Below, in pieces: positions 22,655-34,197 of a stretch of DNA of 64,000 nt. The notes under the pieces are model-generated. The model worked only from the letters and a program-made list of their open reading frames with translations, was not told the DNA's origin and did no database searches. Position numbers and translations under genes: made by a program. Location of the stretch: assembly GCA_964504915.1 (NCBI GenBank), contig CAZDFH010000005.1, positions 1-64,000 on the forward strand, read 5' to 3'. Origin of the DNA: CAJBLF01 sp964504915. Its GTDB lineage: Bacteria > Patescibacteriota > Gracilibacteria > Absconditabacterales > Absconditicoccaceae. The number at the start of each line of letters is the position of its first letter. Within the stretch, counting starts at the first letter, position 1.

Positions 22655-25573
22655 ATGAAAAGAATTGCATTTCGTTCTCTGATCAGCCTATGATGATTAC
22701 TTAGCATCATACCTTTTGTAGCATTCGGCTGATTGGTAACTGTTGGTGGATCTACTCCTCAGACTACTACCAATTCATTCTTATGATCATGTGATGTGAC
22801 AAAAAATTATTCGCTCTATGAATGACAAAAATTTAGATTGTATGATACTTGGGTCCCTGATGAAACGAATTCTAGTCGAGAAATCTTGGATGCAACTAAT
22901 GTCAAAGTATGGAATCCTACTGGCGTCCTTGGAGATTCACTCACAAGTAATTCGCTATGAGGACTACTTCCTACTTTCACGTATACTTCGAATGGGAAAC
23001 CTGGATACACGCATTTTGGTATAACGATGGACAGTGTGTTCACTCACAAGCAAAATGCATATAATTATATCATCTCACCATCCCCTGCTACGACGAGAAC
23101 TTCTCCTCTGGCACAGGTGGTCCACTATCTCTCTGTCAGACAAGTAAGTCTATGGTGAGGTGCTGCCTATACAATGACCTACATGGATTTGAATAATGTT
23201 GTAGGATCAGCCACTTCCACTCCAAGTGCACGATGGCCTACTATCAATGATGTCCAATGTCAAAATTTCTACATTGCTAAATGTGGTGATGGCGTCAGAG
23301 ATAATCCTAGCAAACCATGAAATGCTACCACAAATGGTAAAAATGGAATCCTTATTAATGGACAGATTCTTCCTCGAGTATCCGTACTTGCTCCTGTCCC
23401 TGCTGAAGAATGTGATGGCACGGATGGCACTCCTGCAGGATACACATGTAATAGTTCTTGTAAGCTCGTACCGGTAATTGTCAATCCAACATGTTCATTG
23501 ACTCCAGCTCAGCAATCTATTAGCTGTGGAGGAAATGCAATTTTACATTTCAACTCTACCTATACAAATAGTATTACTAATCTCGTAAATATTTCTGGTG
23601 GCATCATCCAATCAAATCATGCTGGACGATTTAGTGTAGCTCCTACACAGACTACTACTTATCAGTTTACCGTCAATGGAATGGCTGGTTCTACACCAGC
23701 TACCTGTACTGCTGTCGTCAATGTCAATCCTGTCGCACAACCAAACTGCACACTGACTCCAGCGAATCAAACCATCAATGTTGGTCAGAATGCGATTTTG
23801 AGTTTCAATTCTACATATACCAATAGTATTACTAACCTGGTAAATATTTCTGGTGGTATTATCCAACCAAATCATGCGGGACGATTTAGTGTGACTCCTA
23901 CACAAACTACTACTTATCAGTTTACCGTCAACGGTGGTGCGTGTACAGTACCCAAAGTATGTACGGCTACAGTAACGGTGAACCCTGCTCCGCAACCAAC
24001 ATGTTCTCTCACTCCAGCTCAGCAGTCTCTCATGTGTGGAGGTAGTACGAGTTTACAATTCAATTCTTCCCATGCTACAAGCATTAGCAATCTCAATAAT
24101 ATTCCTACTGGAACTATTGCCGTAAATACTCCTTGATCTTTCCAAGTATCGCCCACACAAAATACGACGTATAGTTTCACTGTCCATGGAGGTGTCTGAA
24201 CGACTCCCGTCACCTGTACTGGTGTCGTAGTAGTAGGACCTGCTCCTCAACCAACATGTTCTCTCACTCCAGCTCAGCAATCTATTACGATAGGACAAAG
24301 TGCAACGTTGCATTTTGGTTCTACCTATACGACTGTAATTTCTAATTTATTGAATATCGGAGCTGGTGTCATACAGCCGAACCAAGCGGGCACATTCTCT
24401 GTATCACCGACACAAAATACCATCTATAGTTTTACTGCCAAAGGCACTGGTGCATGTTTTACTACGCCTAGTACCTGTACTGGCACCGTCACCGTCCTAC
24501 CTACCGTACCACCTGTATTACAAATTAGTAAAACACTCTTGATCAACAAAGCATATCATTCTGGTGATCTAGTCGGATTTAGAATTGATTTTAAAAATAT
24601 TGGAAGTGGCGTGGCACATAATGTCATCTTGACCGACTATCTACCAGCTTCATTACAATATGTCAGTAGCCAATTGTATGGAGTCACTCCTCCATATGTG
24701 CTCTGGACTGGCATGTTTGCATGACTTCATGCTGAGATTATCTATTCATGATTTACCTTGAATCCTGGACAAGCATGATATATGATTATCACAGGCCAGC
24801 TTCTTTCTTATGAGCTTTGTAATCAAACAACGAACGCTGCATATATAGAGTCAGATGAGATTCAACCACCATTGCCTGCTGCGGCAGTCTTTATGTGTTA
24901 TACTCCTACGACGAATCTTACGATCGACAAATCTATTGATAAACAATTATTTTACCCTGGAGAATTTATTCATTTCACGATAGCCGTCACCAACAATGGA
25001 CCAGATGTCGCACAGAGCGTAAAGATCTGAGATATTCGACCAAATCCATCATGCATCCTTGCCGTCGGTTCACGATCAGCAAATATGCCTATGACCTTAA
25101 CAAATCCAAATACTCCTTACTCACGAACACTCAATACGACGTTGCCTGTAGGCCAAACGATCTATCTCTATCTCACAGGGCAAGTAAACAATACGCGAAG
25201 TTGTGCAGGTAATTATTTGAACACGGGAACGTTAACCTATACCGTAAACAATCAGGTAAGGACATGATTGGATGTCGTCAGTTTTGCTGTCCCCTTAGTC
25301 AATGTCACGTTTAATAAATCCATTGTGTCAGCAGGTACGACACATGGCGATACGGTAGTCTTTGCACTCGACTATGCGAATAATGGTACTGATGCAGTAT
25401 CATCATATGATGTCACTGATTACTGGCCAGGCACACTGACCTTCCTTTCTGCGACACCTATGCCTCAGACACAGATTGCTGTCCCTGGTGGCCAAATTTT
25501 GCAATGGCATTTCACTACGCCACTTGCACCTGGATGAACAGGAAGAATTATCCTCAACGGAAGAATAAATTAG
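22655..25573 (+). CDS. secreted repeat protein with DUF11-type domains
   Basis: 972 aa. The N-terminal signal peptide (MKRIAFRSLISLGGLLSII) contains consecutive TGA-TGA glycines. Four tandem units of about 82 residues span about 279-615. Each opens with CSLTPAQQSI or a variant and runs through FNSTYTNSITNLVNISGG to TTTYQFTVNG, with paired cysteines that probably form a disulfide per unit. Three DUF11-like beta domains follow (from about 624, 754 and 878), recognisable by LTIDKSIDKQLFYPGEFIHF and VTNNGPDVAQSV. Likely an extracellular adhesin or fibre. Neighbouring units are very similar in DNA sequence, suggesting recent duplication. The gene ends just after a DUF11 domain. Confidence 0.85.
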
Positions 25574-25605
25574 CTGACGACTTTTATCGTTTTTGTTTAC
25601 CTATC

Positions 25606-28600
25606 ATGAAAAAATTACTTTTGATTGCACTTGCCAGCTTATCGCTCTCTATCGGAGCTAGCTTTGCTGCTGATATGAGTGCATCCATCAGCCCTAGTAT
25701 CCAGCAGGGCGTCTCATGAAGTACGGTACAATTTACCCTCAATGTAGTCAATACTACTGGGCTCATGTGTGGTGTAGATCAGATCGTTTTGTACCACGAT
25801 GGTATCAGCACGATTACGTCATGAATCCCTCAGATACTCAACCAGATTCCGTGAAGAACTATCTGGCGATCACTATGGCCTACGCCATATCTTTTCCAGG
25901 TCAATGCTGGACAAACCAGTAGCATTCCTATGTCATGAACTATTATTGTCCCTACTTGGGATACCTTATATATCACAGGATCTCTACAGTACGTCTGTAG
26001 TGGAAGCAATAATGGCATCACTATTCCCCTCACAGGAATGCAGATATTGCCTACTGCTGATCTGCAAGTCACCAAATCCATTCTAGGATCACTTCCTTAT
26101 TTCTCAGGAGATCTCGTTACCTATGTCATTACGGTAAAAAATATTGGCTCCACAGGAGCAGAAAATGTGGTAGTCCAAGATAGTTGGCCTCTTGCAGCAT
26201 TGAATTTTGTCAGTGCTACTCCTGGGTATAATAATACTCTTCCCTTATTTTCCTTTACTATCGGGACACTACTTCCAGGGCAACAACAGAATATTACTAT
26301 GGTAGGATCACTCAAACCTGGTGTCTTGCCTGATACAGTATTTTCCAATAACGTCACCGTCACCACTACAAGTCTCCAATACAACACAGGTAATGATAGT
26401 GCAGTAGCTACAGGGAAAGTACTCACTGCTGATCTTAATCTCTTTAGTGGATATCTCGTAGGTGCACAGCCACAACAGTCTGGAGATACCGTACATTTTT
26501 CTCTTTGGTATTTCAATTCTGGTCCTGCCATGAGTGGACAACGAACTATCTCTGTAAGTGGAACGGCTACTTCTGGCCAAGTGACACCTAGTTATTTCTT
26601 AGGCAATAGTACAGGAAATATGGGAGTCTCTGTAGTCGTCAATGCGAGGTATGCACCAGGCACACCCATATGTCTACACGCCACCCTTTCTGGTACAATA
26701 GAAAACTGACCACTTACTAATAATACCTTTACTATCTGTACAAGTATGGCTCCTTTGGCTGATTTGTATATTACCAAAACAATGTTGCCTTTCACAGGAT
26801 TCACTGCTGGCAGTGTTGTGACTTATATATTGAATTATGGAAATGCATGAGGTGCAACAATGTCTGGAGTAGTCATCAGCGATACACTTCCTGGAGTCAT
26901 CTCAGCTACACCTACGATGCGAACTGTCGGAGCATTACAACCAGGACAGACAGGTAGCATCATTCTTACATGAACACTTACTACTACGCTCACTGGTGGC
27001 ACTACGTTTGTCAACAGAGCGACTATCGGTGGTAACGGAATAGAATATATCACTGGGAATAATATTACTTCTATTACATGAACGATAGTATCGTTACCAA
27101 ATGTCATGGTAGATATCAAAGCACATAATGTAACGAAGCCTCAATTGGATACTGCTCCTTATGGTAGTGGTATGGATAGTAGGATCCAAGCTGTCAGTGG
27201 AGATGTAGTAGTACTTACTATCCTCTATGGAAATAATGGCAATATGGCCGCCAATAATGGTATCCTTACTCTTGCTGGGCTTAATGGATTACTCAGCTAC
27301 AACAGCTATACTGGTGCAATATGACATATCTGAATCGGACAAACGGGTGTCATCATCATCACGTGAATCGTAGGTCCACAAAATTATGTTTCCTTCACGC
27401 CGACAGCAACGTTGACGTACAATAGTACTCAGACAGTTTCTGATTCCGTCACCATTCAAGAACCATTAGTATGTGGAGATGGCTTGCTTACGAGAACAGA
27501 AGTATGTGATACCAACTGACAAATAGGACTACTTCGATCAGGTCAGGTCTGTGAAAATCAGGCATGAGTATGTACTGTCGTGACGAAAAATATTATCAAT
27601 ACTGCGTGTATTGATTATCGATTTACTTTGGGATCAGGACATATTTGTGATCAAGAACAACTCCCCATTGTAGAACCTGTCGGATCATGTAAATCATTGG
27701 ACGTCCATGGTAGTACGGTTGTCCTTGCAGATGAGAATAATGGTAGATATCAAGGCGATGCAGACTTTACTTGTTCTGCACAGACTGGTATTGCTAAGCT
27801 TATTACCATCGATTGTGGTAACGGAACTACACATACAGGTACAAATACTGCTAGCCTCAATGCTACATGTCATTTTGACGAAGCAGGCATTCCGACAAAT
27901 AGGACGGTACAATGTTATGTAGATGGGACGACTCAAAATGCTTGTCAGCAAAAAATGATTATCGATCAAGCTACGATGGCAATCTGTGGAGATGGACATT
28001 TAGATCCATTGGAAGATTGTGATCTATGAAGTACAAATAACCAAACCATCTGAGATTATTTAGATGCCGATGAGAATGTAGATGCTGATGAATATGCTAA
28101 CGATGGCTACACATGTCACAACTGTGATATTAGAAAAAATGAAAAACCAGTAGGCAATATGGCAGCATGTTTTTCACTGGGCAATAATAATATTTCTGTC
28201 CAAGAAAATGAAATGCTTCCTTTCTGGCGAGCGATAGATGGACAGAAAAATCTGACTAATTCATGTAGTAGCGATAATGCAAAATGAAAAGTATTGAAAA
28301 GTACATTGATGTGTGAATTTAGATTATTTAATGGTGCACATCAAGAATCTGAAAGTGTAGATGAATCACACGCATTGACAGTAGATGGTGAAAAAACCAT
28401 TACCATCCCTTGTGCACAAGATATGCGAGATGGTGCAAAACTCTTCGATTATTTCACCAATCAAGAAGATACTAATCGGACATTGAAAAATGCATTTGGT
28501 AAATATTATATCACCATGAAGGGAAATATTTTGAGCAATGGATGAGATGAAGATAAAGTGTATGGTGAATATAATATTGCCCTCTATAGAGTCTATTATG

Positions 28601-29502
28601 ATTATTGTGATCAGAATGGCGATGAGCAAGAAGGCACACCTATTGATAGAGTCTGTGAGACTGACTTTACTGTAACGAAACCATATCTCGCTCAGAAGAG
28701 TTCATTTGGATTGATCCCCAAAGCAACTACTGTTAATTTGGATGGCTACAAAGATATCTTCTGAACGGACATTATCAAAACAACTGATCTGGACAAAATC
28801 ATGGTACTCGATGCTAAGACGTATGACTGAGGAACGGATGTAAACACACTCATGAAGAATTTCGTAAATAAATATGAGAAGCTCGCTATCAAAGTCCAAA
28901 CGATCAATGATGGTGCGGTGACCGTATCCAAAGTCCCAAGTCAAAACATCTTTGTCTTCAAGGGCAAGTGAACTATCACGTTAAATAATAGTAACCGAGA
29001 TAATTTCACTGCTCCATTTACGATGATTATTGATGGTGTGAATTTGGTCATCAAATGATCTCTTACCAATACCAATGGAATGTTCTTGGTGAAGTGAGGA
29101 AAAATATTATTTGAAGATGGACAAGATACGGCAGGTGGAGACAGATGTCCAGCCACGCAAACAGTACAAGGCATCTTTGTCACTGATACCTGATTTGGAT
29201 CTAATAAGGATGAGAATCTCAGCAATACTGACACTTCACAATTACGATGTTCGCATGGTGGATTGTATGTCAAAGGAGTATTGATCGGTGATGGTATAGA
29301 TGAGCTCATCAATGATAGAAGATCTCAGCTCAATAATTGGTTCTACTCAGCGAGTGCTGATCTAGCATACCAACAGGCTAAGAGAAGAAATGACATCTTC
29401 AATGGTGCAGCAGTACTTATCGAGTACAGTCCAAGTCTACGAAGTAGTCTCCCTCCATGAGCTAGCGATTTCACTAAAGCACTTGATGTATATAAGAAAT
29501 AA
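25606..29502 (+). CDS. secreted multidomain protein, DUF11 repeats and cysteine-rich region
   Basis: 1298 aa. A signal peptide (MKKLLLIALASLSLSIGASFA) is followed by several DUF11-type domains (from about residues 150, 276, 384 and 498; for example LQVTKSILGSLPYFSGDLV and VVVQDSWPLAALNF). Near 623 and 795 there are two CGDGxLxxxExCD motifs typical of cysteine-rich extracellular proteins, enclosing a Cys-rich Ig-like segment. The last 450 residues form an unrecognised mixed domain with IDGVNLVIKGSL and GGLYVKGVLIGDG, which look like beta-solenoid turns. It starts 32 bases after the previous gene. The paralogous DUF11 parts suggest both proteins act together at the surface (inference). Confidence 0.85.
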
Positions 29503-29582
29503 AATATCGGAAATCGTTTAATCGTTTATTCGGGAATAATTGTGCCGATTAAACGGATTCCTAATAAACGAATAAACCAAAG
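29503..29582. repeat. long word-repeat hairpin
   Basis: The left arm AAATCGTTTAATCGTTTATTCGG pairs with a right arm made of GATTAAACGG and AATAAACGAATAAACC. It is an imperfect hairpin of reiterated words directly after the DUF11 gene and may act as its terminator. Downstream, ATTCCGGC (about 29634) and GCCGGAAT (about 29654) form a second inverted repeat. Confidence 0.65.
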
Positions 29583-29683
29583 AAAAGTCTGAACGAACAT
29601 CTCGTTTGGATTTTTTTTCAACGGTCCATTGTCATTCCGGCATTACGTTTTGCAGCCGGAATCTTAAGTTTCTCTCGATTCCC

Positions 29684-29716
29684 TTGACAATTCCTAGTAA
29701 AAACGTATAGTATAAT
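29684..29716 (+). promoter_or_regulatory. promoter for the T9SS-type protein gene
   Basis: TTGACA (29684-29689), 16 bp, then TATAGT (29706-29711) overlapping a TATAAT (29711-29716). The ATG is about 65 bases further on. Confidence 0.65.
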
Positions 29717-29780
29717 CGTGCATATTCTGCATACCAAAAATAAAAACCTAATAATATTAACAAAATCAAAATTTAAAAGC

Positions 29781-32393
29781 ATGAAAACAAAATTTATGAT
29801 TCTGTTTGCAGTGCTCTTCGTGAGCATAGCAGACGTAGGTTATGCAGGTACCTACAACATCAACACCTGCGCTGGGAATGCCATACAAATTGGCAATGTA
29901 TGGCCCGGAGGAATGATTTATTGGTGGAATACAAATCCTATTCAATATGGGAGTTCTATTCCAATAAATCCTCTGAACAATCAACAGTATATTGTGACTG
30001 TCCTTGATGCATTTTCTAGCGTTATAGGACGTGACACATTCAACGTGTTTGTTCACCAACCACCGACTGCGACTATCACTGGGCCCAGTGGCTTCTGCCC
30101 TGGATCCTATGCCGCAATAACGGCAAGTGGTGGGGCAACCTATCACTGGTCCAATGGAGCCACTACGGCTACCATTACCGTGAATCAGGCGATTAATTAT
30201 GTTGTAACTGTAACCGATACCAACGGATGTGTTGCCACGGCTTCACACCCAATGGTACAATTTACAGTACCACAAATCTTCACAGTGAGTTCATCCAGTC
30301 CCTTTATCTGTCCGGGAATGGGTGGAATAATTCCTTTAAGTGGAACCCAATTAGGAACACAATATCAATTATTTCTTAATGGAATCGCAACTGGAATTAT
30401 CCTCAACGGAACTGGAAACCCGATGAGTTTTACTGGCATCATGGTACCGGGATCATACTCGGTACAAGCAACCAATCAGTTCGGTTGTCAGATTATGATG
30501 GCTGGGGCTGTTTCCCTCATTACAGTTCCTCAGGTAGGACCTGCAGGACCAATTTCTGGTCCGACATCTGTCTGTCCTGGAGTAGGTTCTCAAATGTATT
30601 CTATCGCTCCAATACCTGGTGCGACAGGCTATGTATGGACTGCTTTTGGCGGAACTATCACATGGCAGGGAACCGATTCCGTATCAGTAAACTGGCTCGT
30701 AAACGGCAGTCTTGCCGTGCATGGGACAAATTACTGTGGGACTGGCTTGCCCAGTTTCACCAATGTGACGGTAAATCCAACACCTGCCGTATCTCTTTCC
30801 CCAATCAATCCACACATTTGTGCGGGACAATCCATTACCTTAACTGCAACTGGCGCCAATACTTATGTATGGAGTGGCCCGAACGGTTTTGGCTTTGGAA
30901 CTACCTATACCGTCAACACAACAAGTCAGGTTTCAGTTACTGGTAGCAACCAATATGGTTGTATGTCGCTAACCCAAACCACCTCTGTTTACGTTGAGCC
31001 TATACCGTCCTTCACTATTCTGGGCCCAACAAGTCCGATGTGTGAGGGAAGTCCGTTGCAATTAACCGCAACGGCAACCCCACAGTCCACTTATAAATGG
31101 ACAGGCCCGAATGGTTATACATCTACAGTACAAAATCCTTTGATACCAAACGCGACTCTTGCGAATGCAGGGACGTACTTGGTAAAAGCAACCTCGCAAT
31201 GGGGTTGTGAAAACACGGGGCAAGTGATTGTGTCGATTCATCCCACTCCAATTGTGTCCGTTAATGGAACCTCTCCCATCTGCTCGGGCAGCCCTTTAAA
31301 TTTAGTGGCTGCGATAAGCAACGGAAGTAGCGTTTCATGGAACGGGCCGAATGGCTTCGCTTCTACCCTGCTGAATCCTGTCATATACAATACCACATCA
31401 GCTAACGCCGGCTGGTATGTAGCAACTGCCAGCAATGGCTATTGCTCGATGAAGGATTCTACCTACGTTCAAGTGAACGCTGGCCCAACCATTTCCATCG
31501 CTCCCAGCCAGAATAATATTTGCTCAGGCGAAGCGGTTGACTTGTATGCTAGTGGTGCGATGAGCTATCACTGGAGTACGGGTCAAACGGGACCGAATAT
31601 CACGGTTTCCCCTACTATCACTACGCCGTATACTGTCACAGGCATGAACATAGCAGGATGTACCTCTAGTTACACCATTACCATTACGATTAATGGTAAC
31701 TCCCTAACATCTATATTTACCTCTGGGATTGATGCCTCCTGTAATGGAGAACACGATGGTGCTGCTAATGTACAAGTACTGAATGGCGTACCTCCTATGA
31801 CCTATGACTGGACACCCGATCCTGTCAATGGAGATGGGAATAATGCAGCCATAGGGTTTGCAGCTGGATTGGTGTCTGTTTACTATACAGATTCCCGTGG
31901 TTGTCATGGGACAAATAGTATACTCATCAACGAACCAGCTCCGATTACCTTCGCTGTGCCTCCTATCATCAATGGACAGAATGTATCAGTCACCATAACC
32001 GGTGGCACTCCGCCTTACCAATATGGTTGGAGTACTGGACAGACTGGCAACCCAGTAACCTTTGACCCTGGCATATACGTGGTTAGTCTGACTGTCAATG
32101 ACGGTCATTACTGCCAGGAATCATTCATTATCAACCTCGCTTCGTCGGGGATCGATGATGTAAATACTATTACCTTCTCCATTTACCCAAATCCTGTAAG
32201 CGATATACTTCATATCGAAACAGGTGATGTCAAAATAGCTGAAATCCAGCTTCTCGATATTACGGGCAAGATGATACTTACCGCCGGGAAAGAAAAAATT
32301 ATTAATCTGACACTATTTCCCGCCGGATTTTACTTGATACAACTGACTACCAAAGACGGGGAGATTCTCCGTTCCAAAGTAGTCAAACAATAA
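29781..32393 (+). CDS. secreted protein with PKD-like repeats and type IX sorting domain, foreign-looking
   Basis: 870 aa. A signal peptide (MKTKFMILFAVLFVSIADVGYAG) precedes a long array of Ig/PKD-like domains with recurring words such as GPTSVCPGVGSQMYSI, SPICSGSPLNLVA and NNICSGEAVDLYASG. The C-terminus, FSIYPNPVSDILHIETG through LFPAGFYLIQLTTKDGE to a KVVKQ end, is a textbook type IX secretion (Por) sorting domain of Bacteroidetes. The protein is rich in Gly, yet not one Gly codon is TGA, unlike every neighbouring large gene. Codon use and base composition are also less AT-rich. I chose the ATG at 29781 because it begins the signal peptide. Recent transfer or an assembly join are both possible. 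Confidence 0.9.
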   Translation: MKTKFMILFAVLFVSIADVGYAGTYNINTCAGNAIQIGNVWPGGMIYWWNTNPIQYGSSIPINPLNNQQYIVTVLDAFSSVIGRDTFNVFVHQPPTATITGPSGFCPGSYAAITASGGATYHWSNGATTATITVNQAINYVVTVTDTNGCVATASHPMVQFTVPQIFTVSSSSPFICPGMGGIIPLSGTQLGTQYQLFLNGIATGIILNGTGNPMSFTGIMVPGSYSVQATNQFGCQIMMAGAVSLITVPQVGPAGPISGPTSVCPGVGSQMYSIAPIPGATGYVWTAFGGTITWQGTDSVSVNWLVNGSLAVHGTNYCGTGLPSFTNVTVNPTPAVSLSPINPHICAGQSITLTATGANTYVWSGPNGFGFGTTYTVNTTSQVSVTGSNQYGCMSLTQTTSVYVEPIPSFTILGPTSPMCEGSPLQLTATATPQSTYKWTGPNGYTSTVQNPLIPNATLANAGTYLVKATSQWGCENTGQVIVSIHPTPIVSVNGTSPICSGSPLNLVAAISNGSSVSWNGPNGFASTLLNPVIYNTTSANAGWYVATASNGYCSMKDSTYVQVNAGPTISIAPSQNNICSGEAVDLYASGAMSYHWSTGQTGPNITVSPTITTPYTVTGMNIAGCTSSYTITITINGNSLTSIFTSGIDASCNGEHDGAANVQVLNGVPPMTYDWTPDPVNGDGNNAAIGFAAGLVSVYYTDSRGCHGTNSILINEPAPITFAVPPIINGQNVSVTITGGTPPYQYGWSTGQTGNPVTFDPGIYVVSLTVNDGHYCQESFIINLASSGIDDVNTITFSIYPNPVSDILHIETGDVKIAEIQLLDITGKMILTAGKEKIINLTLFPAGFYLIQLTTKDGEILRSKVVKQ

Positions 32394-32426
32394 TATTTCT
32401 TTGAGGCCGAGAGGACACTCAAAGGG

Positions 32427-32457
32427 AAAAGCTCCGTTTTGTACGGGGCTTTTTTTG
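32427..32457 (+). terminator. rho-independent terminator after the T9SS-type gene
   Basis: AAAAGCTCCGT, a short loop, ACGGGGC and seven T, 34 bases past the stop. The remaining gap to 32689 has further weak hairpins, including GGCTGGGTGCC paired with GCACCCAGCT, but no gene. Confidence 0.75.
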
Positions 32458-32689
32458 TTGATGAAAATTTATCTCCCCGGGGACAATAGAAACCAATTGC
32501 CACCTGTGGAAGATATGAAGAAATCTTCGATTTATTCGGAGCTTTTTTGGTGGATGAAAAAGTGGCAGATCGTCGGCCGACCAGTGGCTGGGTGCCAATG
32601 ACATATGATGGCAGATGTATGGCTTTTTATTTTTCCCTAAGCACCCAGCTAAAAAAATATCAATTATGTCAACTTGCTACTATTTTCAC

Positions 32690-32717
32690 TTGATTTCAAC
32701 GAGTAATTTTGTATAGT
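32690..32717 (+). promoter_or_regulatory. promoter of the ribosomal-protein cluster
   Basis: TTGATT (32690-32695), 16 bp, TATAGT (32712-32717). It leaves a leader of about 115 bases before rpsL, in which I see no clear attenuator. Confidence 0.55.
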
Positions 32718-32838
32718 GTACCCTGCACATATTTTTTTGTATATGCAAAACACAAGATGATGTCCGAGATATTCGTGATTTCAGACCAACCGTTGTTTTG
32801 TGTCAGTTTTTTTTCTTTATTATTTAGTATACGTCATT

Positions 32839-33255
32839 ATGCCAACTATTAATCAACTGATCAAGAAAGGAAGAGATCAGAAGTCGTACAAATCCAAAGC
32901 TCCTGCTCTACAATTTGGGATCAACAAACTCAAAAGCAACAAGAGAAAAGATATTCCTTCTCCCTTCAAAAGATGAGTATGTCTCAAAGTGTCTGTCATG
33001 GGCCCAAAGAAGCCTAATTCAGCACAGAGGAAATTTGCCAAAGTAAGATTATCAAACGGAGCTGAAGTATTGGCATATATTCCTGGTGAATCTCATACAT
33101 TACAAGAGCACAGTGTGGTACTTGTCAGAGGATGAAGATGCAAGGATCTTCCATGAGTAAGATACCATATCATGAGAGGAAAATATGATGCTAATCCAGT
33201 AGAAAAGAGAAGACAATCTAGATCTATATATGGTGTCAAGAAGCCAAAGAAATAA
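32839..33255 (+). CDS. rpsL: 30S ribosomal protein uS12
   Basis: 138 aa, decoding-centre protein of the small subunit. The conserved core GPKKPNSAQRKFAKVRLSNG and the C-terminal VRGGRCKDLPGVRYHIMRG are intact. Three TGA codons fall exactly on invariant glycines: the Gly in KRGVC, the second Gly of RGGR and the Gly of LPGVRYH. This makes the gene the cleanest proof of UGA-to-Gly recoding here. The conserved PNSA loop, where streptomycin-resistance changes map in other bacteria, has the usual Lys-Pro-Asn context. First gene of the ribosomal cluster. Confidence 0.98.
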
Positions 33256-33371
33256 TAAAAATACTAGTCACAAAGTTGTTACAAATTAACACAACGTTGT
33301 TACAAGTTGGAACTATTTGAAACTATTTGTAACCCATAACTAAATACTATTTACTTATTTCAAACAAACAC
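33256..33371. repeat. word-repeat spacer between rpsL and rpsG
   Basis: Reiterated GTTGTTACAA words on the left (33278-33315) face TTTGTAAC on the right, forming an imperfect palindrome. The remainder is AT-rich without genes. Confidence 0.5.
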
Positions 33372-33824
33372 ATGTCATTAAAAGTCGCAATTGGTCTTTC
33401 CCAGACCAAAACTGATAAAATCATCAACTTTATCATGAAAGATGGAAAGAAATCTGTCGCTAAGAGAATCTACAGCGATATGCTCAAAGAAATCAAATTA
33501 AGTGGACATATGAATCCAGATATTGTCGTCGAGACAGCATTGGATAACGCAGCTCCAAATTTGATGATCAAGTCAAAGAGAATGGGAGGTTCTGTCTATC
33601 AAGTACCAGTAGAAGTCAAACAAGACAAGAAATTATTCTTCGCTTTCAAATGGATATTGGATGGTACCAAATCCAAAAAAGGGAAACCTATGTACAAAAG
33701 ATTGGCTGAAGAAATTCTCGCAGCATACGGTAATCAAGGATATGCAGTAAAGAAAAAAGAAGAAACTCACAAAATGGCTGAAGCAAACAAAGCGTTTGCT
33801 TATATGGCTAAATATATGAACTAA
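33372..33824 (+). CDS. rpsG: 30S ribosomal protein uS7
   Basis: 150 aa, primary 16S rRNA 3'-domain binding protein. It is recognised by KIINFIMKDGKKSVAKRIY, ALDNAAPNLMIKSKRMGGS and YQVPVEV, followed by the RLAEEILAAY helix and a C-terminal KMAEANKAFAYMAKY. No TGA codon is needed in this gene. It sits after rpsL as in most bacteria, but fusA and tuf do not follow. Confidence 0.97.
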   Translation: MSLKVAIGLSQTKTDKIINFIMKDGKKSVAKRIYSDMLKEIKLSGHMNPDIVVETALDNAAPNLMIKSKRMGGSVYQVPVEVKQDKKLFFAFKWILDGTKSKKGKPMYKRLAEEILAAYGNQGYAVKKKEETHKMAEANKAFAYMAKYMN

Positions 33825-33945
33825 ATGTAAAAGATTAGTGGATTAATTGATTACAGATTACGGATTAATCTGTAGCCCTAAAATCTTCAATCTGCAATCT
33901 TCAATCCAATAATCAATCAATTTTATTTTAGTAAATGAGAAAACA
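33825..33945. repeat. word-repeat hairpin after rpsG
   Basis: The left arm is built of GGATTAATTGATTACAGATT-type words. The right arm is built of AATCTTCAATCTGCAATCTT and AATCAATCAAT words that are roughly complementary to it. No gene. Confidence 0.6.
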
Positions 33946-34197
33946 ATGGGAAATACAAGTGGTGCAAAGGTAAAGCACATGTTCTACAACCCTAGTTGGC
34001 ACGGAGCTAAATCTGGACACAAACCAAAGAAGGCAGTCCAACGATATGTCGATCTTATGATGAAACAAGCTAAGCAGGGTGAGACAAAATGGATCACAAA
34101 AACCATGGAGAAATGCCAGGCAAGGATTAAAAAATATGGTATTCCTCAGAAGTTACTTGATGAAAAACTTACTACCAAGACAGCGAATAAAAAATAG
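33946..34197 (+). CDS. small basic protein in the ribosomal cluster, unrecognised
   Basis: 83 aa, very Lys-rich, starting MGNTSGAKVKHMFYNPSWHG and containing KKAVQRYVDLMMKQAKQG. It lies between rpsG and rplS on the same strand. It does not match any universal ribosomal protein I know. Position and charge suggest a lineage-specific ribosome-associated protein, which is an inference. Confidence 0.7.
   Translation: MGNTSGAKVKHMFYNPSWHGAKSGHKPKKAVQRYVDLMMKQAKQGETKWITKTMEKCQARIKKYGIPQKLLDEKLTTKTANKK

Noticed and set aside
32839..33255. TGA as tryptophan (code 4) or selenocysteine
   Set aside because: In uS12, TrpB and TrpR the TGA positions are invariant glycines, and Trp is encoded by TGG elsewhere.
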